A DNA stretch of 64,000 nt, taken from Pseudomonas sp. ADAK13 (GTDB taxonomy: Bacteria > Pseudomonadota > Gammaproteobacteria > Pseudomonadales > Pseudomonadaceae). Below, piece after piece: positions 40,301-50,593 of this stretch. The stretch covers positions 3,348,001-3,412,000 of the forward strand of contig NZ_CP052860.1 of assembly GCF_012935715.1 (NCBI RefSeq), given 5' to 3'. The notes beneath the pieces are model-generated. The model had not been told where the DNA came from. It saw only the letters and a program-made list of their open reading frames with translations, and searched no databases. Every line of letters begins with the position of its first letter. Positions within the stretch are counted from its first letter, which is position 1. Position numbers and translations under genes: made by a program.

Positions 40301-41408
40301 CCCCGGTGGGTGGGTTCGACCGGTTTTGCAACGATAGCGGTAGCGTCTGCAACAGCAGCTCGGCGCCTGTTCCGCCTTGATCCAGGCGTTGCGCCAACGC
40401 CTCACGTGCCTGGGCGGGGGTTGCGAACTCTTCGAATCCCTCGCCGGGTGTATAGAGTACGACCGGGTCATTGGCATCATTGAGCGCCAGGGATCTGCCT
40501 TTAGGCCAGGTTGGCGGAGTGGCGAAGGACCCGTCAGTCTGAGTGATGAGAAAGCTGCCCGCGAGTAAAGCACCACGCTCGGTGCCGTCATCCAGGGTGA
40601 GCGGATACACACCCGGACGGGCGCCATCGGCAAAGACTTTCTCCCGTTCGGCGAGAGTGGGGTATTGCAGCGCGGCGTCGATCAGTTGTTTGCCTGCCGG
40701 GCTCAGGGTGCCGTCGCTTGCGCGCAGTGCCGCCAGTGTCGACAGTTGGCGCTTGTGCAGGGTCAACAATTCGTCCTGCGGCGCCTTCAGTACCGGCGGG
40801 TTTGTTTTCGACGGGCGCGGTGTTGTCCAGAAGGCGAGTGACGCCTCGGGATATTGTGTGGTGATGCGTTGGGCGATGGTGTTTAACGAGTGCGTTGTGT
40901 CGATGAGTGCCGGCGATTGGCTGGCTGTGCCTTGGCTGAATACGCCCGACTGCACGCCGGCGCCTTCGTCATTGTTCCTCCCAGGCTGGCTCGACAGTTC
41001 TGCAATCTTTTTATCCAGTGCCTCCAGAAGAGGTTGCTCAGAGAGCGTTCTGATACTGCCATCGCTCTGTCTGATCCAGCGCCTGAAGGTCAGCTCTGCT
41101 GGATTGAGATGGGGTTGGTCGGCAAGCATCGTTGCCACTTGCTGCAACAGGAAATCCTTGAAGTTCGGCTGCTGGCTCTGCAGCCGTTGCATCGCGTGCG
41201 TGAGTGAGTCGTGTTGAGTGATGAAGGCTTGCTGATCGCTCACGTTGAAATGGTCTGCGAGTGCTGAGCGTTGCTCCGGTGGTATTCCTGGCGAGTCGGG
41301 CAACAGGCCAGGTGGGCTGGTGCTGACGATGGGTGTTGGAAGGGCGGGAGGTAGGGCCGGGGGCTGGATCGAGGTACGCTGCATCGACGTTTGAGCGAGA
41401 GCAAACAT
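37332..41408 (-). CDS. large dermonecrotic-type toxin with C-terminal ChaN/TIKI-like domain
   Basis: A 1358-residue protein without signal peptide. The N-terminal ~700 residues resemble the dermonecrotic/DUF6543 toxin region of pseudomonads (ARPGVYPLTLDDGTERGALLAGSFLIT, about 265-295). A hydrophobic stretch follows (VASIFVDLLPVVGKGLSTGLRLGKAG, about 860-890) that could serve membrane insertion. A Pro/Ser-rich linker leads to a C-terminal domain with GEMHDEPA (E1149, H1151), E1178 in YMEG, E1236-H1237 in GLEHRE and VVGKAH with H1289. That motif order matches ChaN/TIKI/Pasteurella-toxin-C2 type folds. The last 50 residues are Pro-rich. The ATG has GAGG 7 bases upstream. It stands alone; no immunity gene is adjacent, consistent with an anti-eukaryotic target. 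Confidence 0.85.
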   Translation of the reverse strand: MFALAQTSMQRTSIQPPALPPALPTPIVSTSPPGLLPDSPGIPPEQRSALADHFNVSDQQAFITQHDSLTHAMQRLQSQQPNFKDFLLQQVATMLADQPHLNPAELTFRRWIRQSDGSIRTLSEQPLLEALDKKIAELSSQPGRNNDEGAGVQSGVFSQGTASQSPALIDTTHSLNTIAQRITTQYPEASLAFWTTPRPSKTNPPVLKAPQDELLTLHKRQLSTLAALRASDGTLSPAGKQLIDAALQYPTLAEREKVFADGARPGVYPLTLDDGTERGALLAGSFLITQTDGSFATPPTWPKGRSLALNDANDPVVLYTPGEGFEEFATPAQAREALAQRLDQGGTGAELLLQTLPLSLQNRSNPPTGDDLMLSAEPLAGDVLAEALPGMLKRQQAEINTGFANISPQSTTPLHQAIDEAADWSYLLDGSNAMQARNQKLADKLQPEWLKNLQPVHDELFKKLEHAEEKSQDRLTPLLESIPSLTEFSRDKMNEAIRKLYPTAQVNADQLRVQVQSKTSTHTGRPSGHESRSVNNAQLSLTDLGLKNPTEFPAGESATHTQITFTLPLNDTQGKPILDAAGKPVVLGTDQLKTLVNTADVGGEYTKLLNQRLATDADSGPAGVIRNTWKATLADVMEKEAFLADLNPDAYTANATTETTTKRGAQWVRAVLDHPEPANRPTVDGKAIITNTLVQHGLTVQGVMVISNQIDASLVLYTPNAPDGVAFREVADQNALSTLLEKPQWKLYTAGRKSPVEQSDIDKYTQKIKSNPLNLLTNPLSSLELLLGAAKLKGGATLHPITGNVQDELYKHQVQMLIDKADYQSVSSAEVATQSTTNKIQFGIEVASIFVDLLPVVGKGLSTGLRLGKAGVAALRANAKVLPALLKNPGLGRAIYTDFTTSAAGIPLFRSAPLRPVNKASMAIAGGSKIPFAQRALTQAPGSLPAGTSTGTAPHSSPRLPSRDLSAYTVPDSAIKGHPLRPDGTYNVGDNWYIRYTNSRGTHDVYQIDSAFHARNGQVNIVDPNAPLSAPKSSRIKASLQSAGNGEWRLSELPGGSRHRGRPTPPPDEYMDRIITGKGANDFTDASGATVGHIRRWFKRDMQDFYTSMANGQMPVRPRLAPVDINATPKSAVQSALAQPDVRGLVFGEMHDEPATFQLLIDQMQTFKNSGVTTLYMEGALFLQKGPGFGAGAYTPSEAIYASPRDYDGAYSSKSPTVSDVIEAAEKNGIKVIGLEHRELTLRSDNRIGRLTNSRYYDDRLQEFNYAATQLINQTPAGEKYVAVVGKAHMNTYDNIPGISELTAGVSVSISPTPKGVPTIISQPPHTPPPPLKLLHGTSIPEPIGDIHIDYNIDKITL

Positions 41409-41541
41409 AGGGAAACCTCAAAGTATTTGAATGTTGTTACGCTCCTTGTAAGTCGTCAGGTAGGTGAGTATTCACGGTGGGTTGGTTCCTGCAGGAAATG
41501 TAAGCAAACTGCGCTGCACCGGCGTCGATGCAGCGCAGAAC

Positions 41542-42363
41542 TCAGGGCTGAAACGCCCCGATAAAAATCGCCGGGTCCACCCGCGCATCGTTCAGGCTGA
41601 TGTTCCAGTGCATGTGTGGCCCGGTCGCCCGGCCGGTGGAACCGACCTTGCCCACCACGGCACCGCGTGCCAGTTGCTGGCCCACGCTCACATCAATCTT
41701 CGACATATGGCAGAACATGCTGATAAAGCCTTGGCCATGGTCGACAAACACGGTGTTGCCGTTGAAGAAGTAGTTACCGGTGAGAATCACCTTGCCCGCC
41801 GCCGGGGTCTTGATCGGCGTACCGGCGCCCACGGCAAAGTCCAGGCCCGAATGCGGATTACGCTCCTCACCATTAAAGAAACGTCGTACGCCGAACTTAC
41901 TCGACAACGGCCCGTTCACCGGCTTGTCCAGCAACAGGTTGCTCGGCGTGTTCGGGCTGAAGCTGCGGTACGCCTTGAGCTGGACCGCCAACTCGCCTTC
42001 GATGCGTTTGAGTTGCGCCGGGTCGGGGTTCACCTGGCTTTTATTCTTCAAGGTGATGTGCTGTTCGGGGTATTTCTTGAAGCCCACGATAAACGGCAGG
42101 TTCTGGCTGCCGCTGGTGATGCGCTGGGTGCCGGGTTTGACCGTCAGCGGGATGCCGACAATCGCCAGCCAGTTGTTCTGCTCCTTCACCACCAACACCG
42201 GTCTGTTCAGGTAAGTGGCCTTGGGCGCCGTGGCGGACGTGCCGAGGTCGATCACCGCGACGCCACCGGGCACCGGCTTGTTCAGCAGCCGGGTGATGTA
42301 GCTGTCGGCGTGGGCATTGAAGGTCAGGCACAGCAACATCAACACACTTAAAAAACGTGGCAT
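41542..42363 (-). CDS. M23 family metallopeptidase, exported
   Basis: A 273-residue protein with a signal peptide (MPRFLSVLMLLCLTFNAHA), a middle beta region and a C-terminal LytM domain: HSGLDFAVGAGTPIKTPAAGKV carries the first zinc ligands and GPHMHWNISLN the H-x-H. Either a peptidoglycan endopeptidase or an amidase activator; since HxxxD and HxH are intact it is likely active. It starts 3 bases after xseA and is in its operon. Confidence 0.94.
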   Translation of the reverse strand: MPRFLSVLMLLCLTFNAHADSYITRLLNKPVPGGVAVIDLGTSATAPKATYLNRPVLVVKEQNNWLAIVGIPLTVKPGTQRITSGSQNLPFIVGFKKYPEQHITLKNKSQVNPDPAQLKRIEGELAVQLKAYRSFSPNTPSNLLLDKPVNGPLSSKFGVRRFFNGEERNPHSGLDFAVGAGTPIKTPAAGKVILTGNYFFNGNTVFVDHGQGFISMFCHMSKIDVSVGQQLARGAVVGKVGSTGRATGPHMHWNISLNDARVDPAIFIGAFQP

Positions 42364-42366
42364 CAA

Positions 42367-43746
42367 TCAATCCAGTAACGAGAGGGTGACGGGCGTCAGG
42401 TGGTTGTCTTCCACCCGCACCTGCAATTGGCCTTCACCGAGGCGCGCTGTGAGGCGCTGGCCGGTATGGGTTTGTGCGGCGTTGCGAATTGCCTGGCCGC
42501 GCTCGTCGAGCAAGATGCTATAGCCGCGGCCGAGGGTGGCCAGCGGGCTGACCACGTGCAGTGTCTGCACCTGGCTTTGCAGTTGCAGGCGGCGTGCCTT
42601 GAGGCCTTCGCGCATGGCGCGGGGCAGGCGTTCGGCGAGGCTGTCCAGGCGCTGGCGCAGCAGGGCCAGTTGGCGGCCGGGGTGTTGGCCGGCGAGGCGG
42701 GTTTCGAGGCGGATCAGGCGTTCACGACGGGTATTCAGGCTGCGCTCGAAGGCCCGGCGCAGGCGCATGTCCAGGTCGTCAAGGCGCTGGGCTTGCTGGC
42801 GCAGGCGTTCGCCCGGGTGACGCAGGCGACGGGCCATGCCTTCCAGGCGCAGGCGGGCGTGGCTCAGGCGGTTGCGCATCAGCATCACCAGGCGGCGGTG
42901 CAGGTTTTCTACTTGGCGAGTCAGGTGACTGGAGTCCGGCGCTAACAGTTCGGCAGCGGCGGAAGGAGTCGGCGCACGCACGTCGGCGACAAAGTCACTG
43001 ATGGACACGTCGGTCTCGTGGCCGACTGCACTGACGATGGGCGTCACGCAGGCGTCCACCGCACGCGCTACGGCTTCTTCGTTGAAACACCAGAGGTCTT
43101 CCAGCGAGCCGCCGCCACGCGCCAGGATCAACGCGTCAAAGCCGCGGGCATCGGCCAGCTTCAGGGCGCGGACGATTTGCGCCACGGCCTCACGGCCTTG
43201 CACGGCCGTCGGGATCAACGTCAGTTCGACGTTGGGCGCCCGGCGGCGGAATACGCTGATGATGTCGCGAATCACCGCGCCGGTAGGCGAGCTGATAATC
43301 CCGATGCGCCTTGGGTGGGCGGGCAGCGGCACCTTGCGTTCGGCACTGAACAAACCTTCGGCGCTGAGTTTTTCCTTCAGCGCGTCGAAGGCCAGGCGCA
43401 ACGCGCCATCACCGGCCGGCTCCACCGTGTCGAGAATCAACTGATAGTCGCCACGGCCTTCAAACAGCGAGACCTTGCCCCGTACCTTTACCGCCAGACC
43501 GTCTTTCAACGCCTGGCGCACCCGCGCGGCGTTCTGCCGGAACAGCGCGCAACGCACCTGGGCGCCGCTGTCCTTGAGGGTGAAATACACGTGGCCGGAC
43601 GCCGGGCGGGCGAGGTTGGAGATCTCGCCTTCAACCCAGATATTGGTGAACACGTCTTCCAGCAACACCCGCGCGCGGCCGTTGAGCTGGCTGACAGTCA
43701 GGACTTCGCGGTCCAGGCCCAGACGGGCAAAGGGATCTTTAATCAT
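42367..43746 (-). CDS. xseA: exodeoxyribonuclease VII large subunit
   Basis: A 459-residue protein: OB-fold at the N-terminus (VWVEGEISNLARPASGHVYFTLKD-like region), catalytic core (IGIISSPTGAVIRDI, ILARGGGSLEDLWCFNEE, SAVGHETDVSISDFVADVRAPTPSAAAE), then a long Arg/Leu-rich coiled coil (about 280-400). It degrades single-stranded DNA with XseB, which is not in this window. Confidence 0.97.
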   Translation of the reverse strand: MIKDPFARLGLDREVLTVSQLNGRARVLLEDVFTNIWVEGEISNLARPASGHVYFTLKDSGAQVRCALFRQNAARVRQALKDGLAVKVRGKVSLFEGRGDYQLILDTVEPAGDGALRLAFDALKEKLSAEGLFSAERKVPLPAHPRRIGIISSPTGAVIRDIISVFRRRAPNVELTLIPTAVQGREAVAQIVRALKLADARGFDALILARGGGSLEDLWCFNEEAVARAVDACVTPIVSAVGHETDVSISDFVADVRAPTPSAAAELLAPDSSHLTRQVENLHRRLVMLMRNRLSHARLRLEGMARRLRHPGERLRQQAQRLDDLDMRLRRAFERSLNTRRERLIRLETRLAGQHPGRQLALLRQRLDSLAERLPRAMREGLKARRLQLQSQVQTLHVVSPLATLGRGYSILLDERGQAIRNAAQTHTGQRLTARLGEGQLQVRVEDNHLTPVTLSLLD

Positions 43747-43756
43747 GGGTGGCAGT

Positions 43757-44647
43757 TTATAGGCATTCGTGCAGGGTTTGACAGAACTGCTCCACCAGCG
43801 CACTCGGCGTTTGCTGGCAGGCGAGGGCGACGGTGCTTTGGCAGTCGGGATCGGCCAGGGGCAAAAAGTGAATATTGGCCGGTGCGATGTCTTGCATCGA
43901 CTCCGGCAGCAGGGCGATTCCGAATCCGGCCTGAATCAGCTGCAATTGCGTGGTCTTGCGCGACATTACCCGGGCGGCCTTGGGAAAAAATCCCGCACGC
44001 ATGCACAACTCGGCTGACAGGTAACTCAGCCCTCCGCGCTGGGGGTGAGGGATCGAAATAAACGCTTCGTTTTTCAGTTGCGCCAAATCGATACCGGATG
44101 TGTGCCCGGCCAACCGATGATTCGGCGGCACCGCCAATAACAACCGCTCGCTGTATAAAGGCACGATGCGCACGCCTTCGCGCTGGCGCAACACCGGCAG
44201 GCGCAACATCCCGACGTCCAGCCGACCGTCGGCGATTTCCTCCAACTGCGCTTCGGAGGACAGTTTGGCGATGTCCATCGACACGCCCGGGCACTGTTCC
44301 AGCCAGGCACCGATGCCCCGCAGCAGGCGGCCACTCATCGGCACCGTGCTTGAATGGCTCATACGCAACGTGCCGAGTTGGCCATTGCCCACCTGCGTCG
44401 CCATTTCACTGGCCTTGAGCAGTTCGCCCAGCAGGTTGCGTGCCCGTGGATAAAACGCCTCACCCGCAGCCGTCAGCCTGGGCTGGCGTGCGGTGCGCTC
44501 AAACAGTGGCGTTTGCAGCAGGTTTTCCAGCTCCTTGATCTGCCGGCTCAGGGCGGATTGCGCCACAAACAGCCGTTCGGCTGCCGCGCTGAAGCTGCCG
44601 CTGTCGGCGATTTCGACGAAGTAACGCAACTGCCGGGTGGAAATCAC
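43757..44647 (-). CDS. LysR-family transcriptional regulator
   Basis: A 296-residue regulator with an N-terminal winged helix (RQLRYFVEIADSGSFSAAAERLFVAQSALSRQIKELE) and a substrate-binding domain (90-290). It starts at GTG with AAAAGG upstream. It diverges from the TauE/SafE transporter gene with a 99-base shared gap, so it probably controls that transporter. Effector unknown. Confidence 0.94.
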   Translation of the reverse strand: MISTRQLRYFVEIADSGSFSAAAERLFVAQSALSRQIKELENLLQTPLFERTARQPRLTAAGEAFYPRARNLLGELLKASEMATQVGNGQLGTLRMSHSSTVPMSGRLLRGIGAWLEQCPGVSMDIAKLSSEAQLEEIADGRLDVGMLRLPVLRQREGVRIVPLYSERLLLAVPPNHRLAGHTSGIDLAQLKNEAFISIPHPQRGGLSYLSAELCMRAGFFPKAARVMSRKTTQLQLIQAGFGIALLPESMQDIAPANIHFLPLADPDCQSTVALACQQTPSALVEQFCQTLHECL

Positions 44648-44746
44648 AAGTCATGCCTTTTCGAGATGAGTGACGGGCTTTGAAGATATTAGTCGCAACG
44701 CTCGCCAATGGCTAAAGTGATGGCCATCTTCGATAAGGAATACTTC

Positions 44747-45514
44747 ATGAACCCGGTCGAACTGTTGAGTCACTGGTCGTTTGGCGGTGTGGACTGGCTG
44801 GTGATCGGCGTGGCGATTGCCCTGGCCTATATCGTGTTCGGCATTGCGGGTTTTGGTACCGCACTGGTGGCGGGGCCGATCCTGATTCTGTTCATGCCGC
44901 TGTCGAAAATTATCCCGCTGCTGGTGCTGCTGGACTTTGTCGCCGCCTTCGGCAACCTCCTGCAATCGCGACGGGATGTGGTGAAACCGGAATTGCTGCG
45001 GCTGCTGCCGTGCATGGCAATTGGCTGCACCCTTGGGGTGATCTTCCTGCTTAACCTGCACTCTGATTTATTGCTGCTGTTGATGGGGCTGTTTATCAGC
45101 GCCTATGCGATCTACAGCCTGGCGGTGAAGGCCAAGCCCACGCAGATGGCGGCGGGTTGGGCGATTCCCATGGGGGTTGTCGGCGGGCTGTTTGGGGCGT
45201 TGTTCGGTAGTGGCGGCTTTTTATATGCGATCTACCTCAACAGCCGCTTGCCCAAGGAGGGCGCGCGGGCGACCCAAAGCGCGTTGATCAGTTGCAGCAC
45301 GGTGGTGCGCCTGAGCCTGTTTTTGATCGCGGGCGTGTATGCCGAGCTACCCTTGTTGATGTTGGCGGTGTGCCTGTTGCCGGCCATGGCGCTCGGGTTG
45401 TGGGCGGGGCGGCGGCTGACCCTGCGCATGTCCCGAGAGGCGTTCGTGCGGTTAGTGACCTGGCTGGTGCTGGCCAGCGGCATTGCCTTGATTGCCCGGT
45501 ACTTGAGTACTTGA
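44747..45514 (+). CDS. TauE/SafE family sulfite/organo-anion exporter
   Basis: A 255-residue membrane protein with about eight helices and two DUF81-like halves (GIAGFGTALVAGPILILFMPL and GVVGGLFGALFGSGGFLYAIYL). Family members export sulfite, sulfoacetate or related anions. The start at 44747 has AAGGA 7 bases upstream. It is divergent from a LysR regulator. Confidence 0.92.
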   Translation: MNPVELLSHWSFGGVDWLVIGVAIALAYIVFGIAGFGTALVAGPILILFMPLSKIIPLLVLLDFVAAFGNLLQSRRDVVKPELLRLLPCMAIGCTLGVIFLLNLHSDLLLLLMGLFISAYAIYSLAVKAKPTQMAAGWAIPMGVVGGLFGALFGSGGFLYAIYLNSRLPKEGARATQSALISCSTVVRLSLFLIAGVYAELPLLMLAVCLLPAMALGLWAGRRLTLRMSREAFVRLVTWLVLASGIALIARYLST

Positions 45515-45555
45515 CCTGTGGGTGTCAGGGATTAAGCTGCCGTGCTCTAGGGCAC

Positions 45556-45623
45556 CATCGCGGGCAAGCCCGGCTCCCACAGTTGATCGCATTCCAATGT
45601 GGGAGCCGGGCTTGCCCGTGATG
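45556..45623. repeat. REP doublet (REPIN)
   Basis: Inverted arms at 45556-45581 and 45598-45623 with one mismatch, sharing GCCCGGCTCCCACA and its complement, separated by a short loop. Confidence 0.88.
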
Positions 45624-45658
45624 AGGCCAGAAGCCACACCGCAGGACACCCAGGCACC

Positions 45659-46207
45659 ATGAACTCCCAAAGCATCCTTGTCCCCAAGATCTCCACCTTG
45701 CCCGTCCACGAACCCCGCGCCCGGGCGATCGTGCGCTGGCTGGTGCGCAAGAACATCGTCAAGGAAGAACTCACCACCTGCGGGCGCACCGGCAATCGCA
45801 TGGGCTACGCCCTGGCCGACGGTGCCCGCGCCGTGGTGCTGCACCCCGACGCACTGCCGTTCAACGAGCCGATCAACGGCCTGGAGATCATCTACAAGCG
45901 CTGCATCTACACCCCGGCCAAGGGCTTCCTCGAAGAAGCCGGCTGCCCCGAGTGCCTCAAGGAAGTCGGCGAAGCCCTGTTCGAAAGCCTGGAAGACTGG
46001 ATGCCCGGCCATACCGACAACTTCACCTGCCCGCTGTGTGGGCATGAAGACGACATCAACGGCTTTCTGTTCCTGCAGGAATGCGGCTTCTCCAACCTGG
46101 GATTCATCTTCAATAACTGGGCGGAGGCGGGGTTCAAGCAGAGTTTTATCGACGAATTTGCCGACTGGCTGGACCAGAAGATGAGTTGGGTCAAAGTCGA
46201 GCTTTAA
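45659..46207 (+). CDS. conserved Pseudomonas protein with two CxxC pairs
   Basis: A 182-residue cytoplasmic protein. Residues 96-99 (CPEC) and 124-127 (CPLC, in FTCPLCGHEDDINGF) form a likely zinc ribbon or knuckle; the remainder is mixed helix and strand. Databases often call it a sugar ABC transporter ATPase, but no Walker A or signature motif is present, so that name is not supported. It lies upstream of guaB; function unknown. Confidence 0.85.
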   Translation: MNSQSILVPKISTLPVHEPRARAIVRWLVRKNIVKEELTTCGRTGNRMGYALADGARAVVLHPDALPFNEPINGLEIIYKRCIYTPAKGFLEEAGCPECLKEVGEALFESLEDWMPGHTDNFTCPLCGHEDDINGFLFLQECGFSNLGFIFNNWAEAGFKQSFIDEFADWLDQKMSWVKVEL

Positions 46208-46215
46208 CCCGATGT

Positions 46216-47837
<1,622 letters not shown>

Positions 47838-47863
47838 TGCTTCCAGCAAAACGTTAAGTAACC

Positions 47864-47882
47864 GGGGCTGTTCTTCAGCCCC
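47864..47882 (+). other. intercistronic hairpin between guaB and guaA
   Basis: GGGGCTG/CAGCCCC 7-bp stem with a 5-base loop and only a weak T-rich tail (GAGTTGTTT), so probably a partial attenuator or stability element. Confidence 0.5.
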
Positions 47883-47918
47883 GAGTTGTTTCTGAATTAC
47901 ATAGACGAGACTGACTCC

Positions 47919-49496
47919 ATGGCCCTCGACATTCACGCCCACCGCATCCTGATCCTCGACTTCGGTTCCCAGTACACCCAGCTGATCGCCCGCCGCGTGC
48001 GTGAAATCGGCGTGTACTGCGAACTGCATCCGTTCGACATGGACGACGAAGCGATTCGCGAATTCGCTCCAAAAGGCGTCATTCTCGCCGGCGGCCCCGA
48101 GTCCGTGCACGAAGCCAACAGCCCGCGTTGCCCGCAGGCAGTGTTTGACCTGGGCGTGCCGGTCTTCGGTATCTGCTACGGCATGCAGACCATGGCCGAG
48201 CAACTGGGCGGCAAGGTTGAAGGTTCCGAGCTGCGTGAATTCGGTTACGCCCGTGTCGACGTGGTCGGCAAGAGCCGCCTGCTGGACGGCATCGAAGACC
48301 ACATCGACGCCGACGGCCTGTTCGGCCTCGACGTATGGATGAGCCACGGTGACAAAGTCACCAAGATGCCGGAAGACTTCCACATCCTGGCCAGCACCCC
48401 GAGCTGCCCGATTGCCGGCATGTTCAACGACGAGCGCGGCTACTACGGCGTGCAGTTCCACCCGGAAGTGACCCACACCAAGCAAGGCGGTCGCATCCTG
48501 TCGCGCTTCATCCTCGACATCTGCCAGTGCGAAGCCCTGTGGACCCCGTCGAAGATCGCTGAAGACGCCATCGCCAACGTACGTGCCCAGGTCGGCACCG
48601 ACAACGTCCTGCTGGGCCTGTCCGGTGGCGTTGACTCCTCCGTGGTCGCGGCCCTGCTGCACAAGGCCATCGGCGACCAACTGACCTGCGTCTTCGTCGA
48701 CAACGGCCTGCTGCGCCTGCACGAAGGCGAGCAAGTGATGGCCATGTTCGCCGAGAACATGGGCGTCAAGGTGATCCGCGCCAACGCTGAAGACCAGTTC
48801 CTGAACAACCTGGCCGGCGAGTCCGACCCGGAGAAGAAGCGCAAGATCATCGGCCGCACCTTCATCGACGTATTCGATGCCCAGTCCAACAAACTGGACA
48901 ACATCAAGTACCTCGCCCAGGGCACCATCTACCCGGACGTGATCGAGTCGGCTGGCGCCAAGAGCGGCAAGGCCCACGTGATCAAGTCCCACCACAACGT
49001 GGGTGGCCTGCCTGAGGAAATGAACCTCAAGCTGGTAGAACCGCTGCGCGAACTGTTCAAGGATGAAGTGCGTCGCCTGGGCCTGGAACTTGGTCTGCCG
49101 TACGACATGGTCTACCGCCACCCATTCCCGGGCCCGGGCCTGGGCGTGCGGATCCTCGGTGAAGTGAAGAAGGAATACGCCGACCTGCTGCGTCGCGCCG
49201 ACCACATCTTCATCGAAGAACTGCGCAAGGCCGACTGGTACCACAAAGTCAGCCAGGCGTTCGTGGTGTTCCAGCCAGTCAAGTCGGTGGGTGTTGTAGG
49301 CGATGGCCGTCGTTACGCCTGGGTTGTTGCCTTGCGTGCGGTGGAAACCATCGATTTCATGACCGCCCGTTGGGCACACCTGCCGTACGAACTGCTGGAA
49401 ACCGTCAGCGGTCGTATCATCAATGAGATCGAAGGTATTTCGCGCGTGACGTACGACGTGTCGAGCAAGCCGCCGGCGACGATTGAGTGGGAATGA
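47919..49496 (+). CDS. guaA: GMP synthase (glutamine-hydrolysing)
   Basis: A 525-residue two-domain enzyme. The class I glutaminase has nucleophile Cys in FGICYGMQT and His/Glu in FHPEV; the ATP pyrophosphatase has the P-loop LSGGVDSSV; the dimer domain ends PPATIEWE. It converts XMP to GMP. Confidence 0.99.
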   Translation: MALDIHAHRILILDFGSQYTQLIARRVREIGVYCELHPFDMDDEAIREFAPKGVILAGGPESVHEANSPRCPQAVFDLGVPVFGICYGMQTMAEQLGGKVEGSELREFGYARVDVVGKSRLLDGIEDHIDADGLFGLDVWMSHGDKVTKMPEDFHILASTPSCPIAGMFNDERGYYGVQFHPEVTHTKQGGRILSRFILDICQCEALWTPSKIAEDAIANVRAQVGTDNVLLGLSGGVDSSVVAALLHKAIGDQLTCVFVDNGLLRLHEGEQVMAMFAENMGVKVIRANAEDQFLNNLAGESDPEKKRKIIGRTFIDVFDAQSNKLDNIKYLAQGTIYPDVIESAGAKSGKAHVIKSHHNVGGLPEEMNLKLVEPLRELFKDEVRRLGLELGLPYDMVYRHPFPGPGLGVRILGEVKKEYADLLRRADHIFIEELRKADWYHKVSQAFVVFQPVKSVGVVGDGRRYAWVVALRAVETIDFMTARWAHLPYELLETVSGRIINEIEGISRVTYDVSSKPPATIEWE

Positions 49497-49526
49497 TCCT
49501 GCGGTAGCAGGTGAGCGCTGAATAAC

Positions 49527-49560
49527 AAAACCCCGGCCTAGTGCCGGGGTTTTGTGTTTC
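49527..49560 (+). terminator. terminator between guaA and treR
   Basis: Stem AACCCCGGC/GCCGGGGTT with a 5-base loop, flanked by A and T runs; usable by both convergent genes. Confidence 0.88.
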
Positions 49561-49570
49561 CGGCGTTTGT

Positions 49571-50275
49571 TTACCGCCGCGCAATATCCGAAAAGTAAAA
49601 CTTATCCAGCGTATGCCGCGACTCGGTGTACTCGAACTGCCGTCCATCCTGCAAAAACGTCTGGTTGCTCACCACGATCACATGGCTTTGCCCATCCAGG
49701 TCCAGGTGCAGTTGATCGTCCTTGCCCCGGGGCAGCGCTTCGATGGTGCGCTGGGCATAGCTGATCTGCAGCTGCAGCGTCTGCTCGATAAACGCATAGA
49801 TCGACTGCTCGGCAATCTCTCGATCGAGCCCCGGAATCAGGTCGGCGACGAAGTGGTTGATGTCGAGGATCACCCGTTTGCCCGCGATGCGCCGTACCCG
49901 TTTGACTCGGGTAATCAGGCTGCCGGCTTCGGCTTCGATATGTTGCAGCAGCGAGCCTTCCAGCGGGAACTGGCTGAACTCCACCACTTCGGTGCTGACA
50001 TCGTCTCCCAGCGCGGCATGGGTTTCGCGAAAGCTGACAATCCCGCCCAGTTGGAACTCGATGGGGTTGGGTGAGAGCACGAAGGTGCCCTTGCCATGGA
50101 TCTTTTGCGCGAAGCCGCGCTCCTGCAATTGCTCGATTGCCCGGCGCACCGTGCCACGGCTGGCCTGGTAGGCGTCCATCAGTTCTGTTTCGGAGGGCAG
50201 GCGCGTGCCGCGTTGCAGGCGTTCGGTGGTGATGCTGGCAAGCAGATCGGTATAGATCTGGTTGTATTTGCTCAT
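49571..50275 (-). CDS. treR: trehalose operon repressor, GntR family
   Basis: A 234-residue GntR/HutC regulator: winged helix at 1-70 (LPSETELMDAYQASRGTVRRAI) and a UTRA effector domain (about 90-230). It diverges from the trehalose PTS gene. Two identical 16-base palindromes in the gap are its likely operators; trehalose-6-phosphate is the expected inducer. Confidence 0.94.
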   Translation of the reverse strand: MSKYNQIYTDLLASITTERLQRGTRLPSETELMDAYQASRGTVRRAIEQLQERGFAQKIHGKGTFVLSPNPIEFQLGGIVSFRETHAALGDDVSTEVVEFSQFPLEGSLLQHIEAEAGSLITRVKRVRRIAGKRVILDINHFVADLIPGLDREIAEQSIYAFIEQTLQLQISYAQRTIEALPRGKDDQLHLDLDGQSHVIVVSNQTFLQDGRQFEYTESRHTLDKFYFSDIARR

Positions 50276-50368
50276 GGAGGAGGGCTCTGTGCCGCGATTG
50301 CATTCAAGGCACGAACCTTAGTGGCAGAGGTAAGGTTTGTCCATTCGACCCTTGGATATTCGTGCCTT

Positions 50369-50470
50369 CTGTAGGAGCGAGCGTGCTCGCGAAGGTCGTT
50401 AACGATCACGTTGGCCTCCTGATGTTACGCGGTGCTCTCAGGTTCTTCGCGAGCAAGCTCGCTCCTACAG
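50369..50470. repeat. REP doublet (CTGTAGGAGCGAG class)
   Basis: Inverted arms at 50369-50393 and 50446-50470 with one mismatch. It occupies about a third of the 318-base treR-treP gap. Confidence 0.85.
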
Positions 50471-50487
50471 GGAACAAGCAATTTTAA

Positions 50488-50529
50488 ACTCGTACAGACG
50501 AGTTGTTGCTTTAACTCGTACAGACGAGT
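50488..50529. promoter_or_regulatory. two TreR operators
   Basis: Two identical palindromes ACTCGTACAGACGAGT at 50488-50503 and 50514-50529, 26 bases centre to centre. They resemble GntR/TreR sites and lie 65-106 bases before treP. The rest of the treR-treP gap holds the REP doublet and no gene. Confidence 0.85.
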
Positions 50530-50593
50530 ACTTTTGCCCTCGGCGTGCTGCCTCTGACCGCCCCCAATAAAAAAAACCAAGTGGATACCAAGC

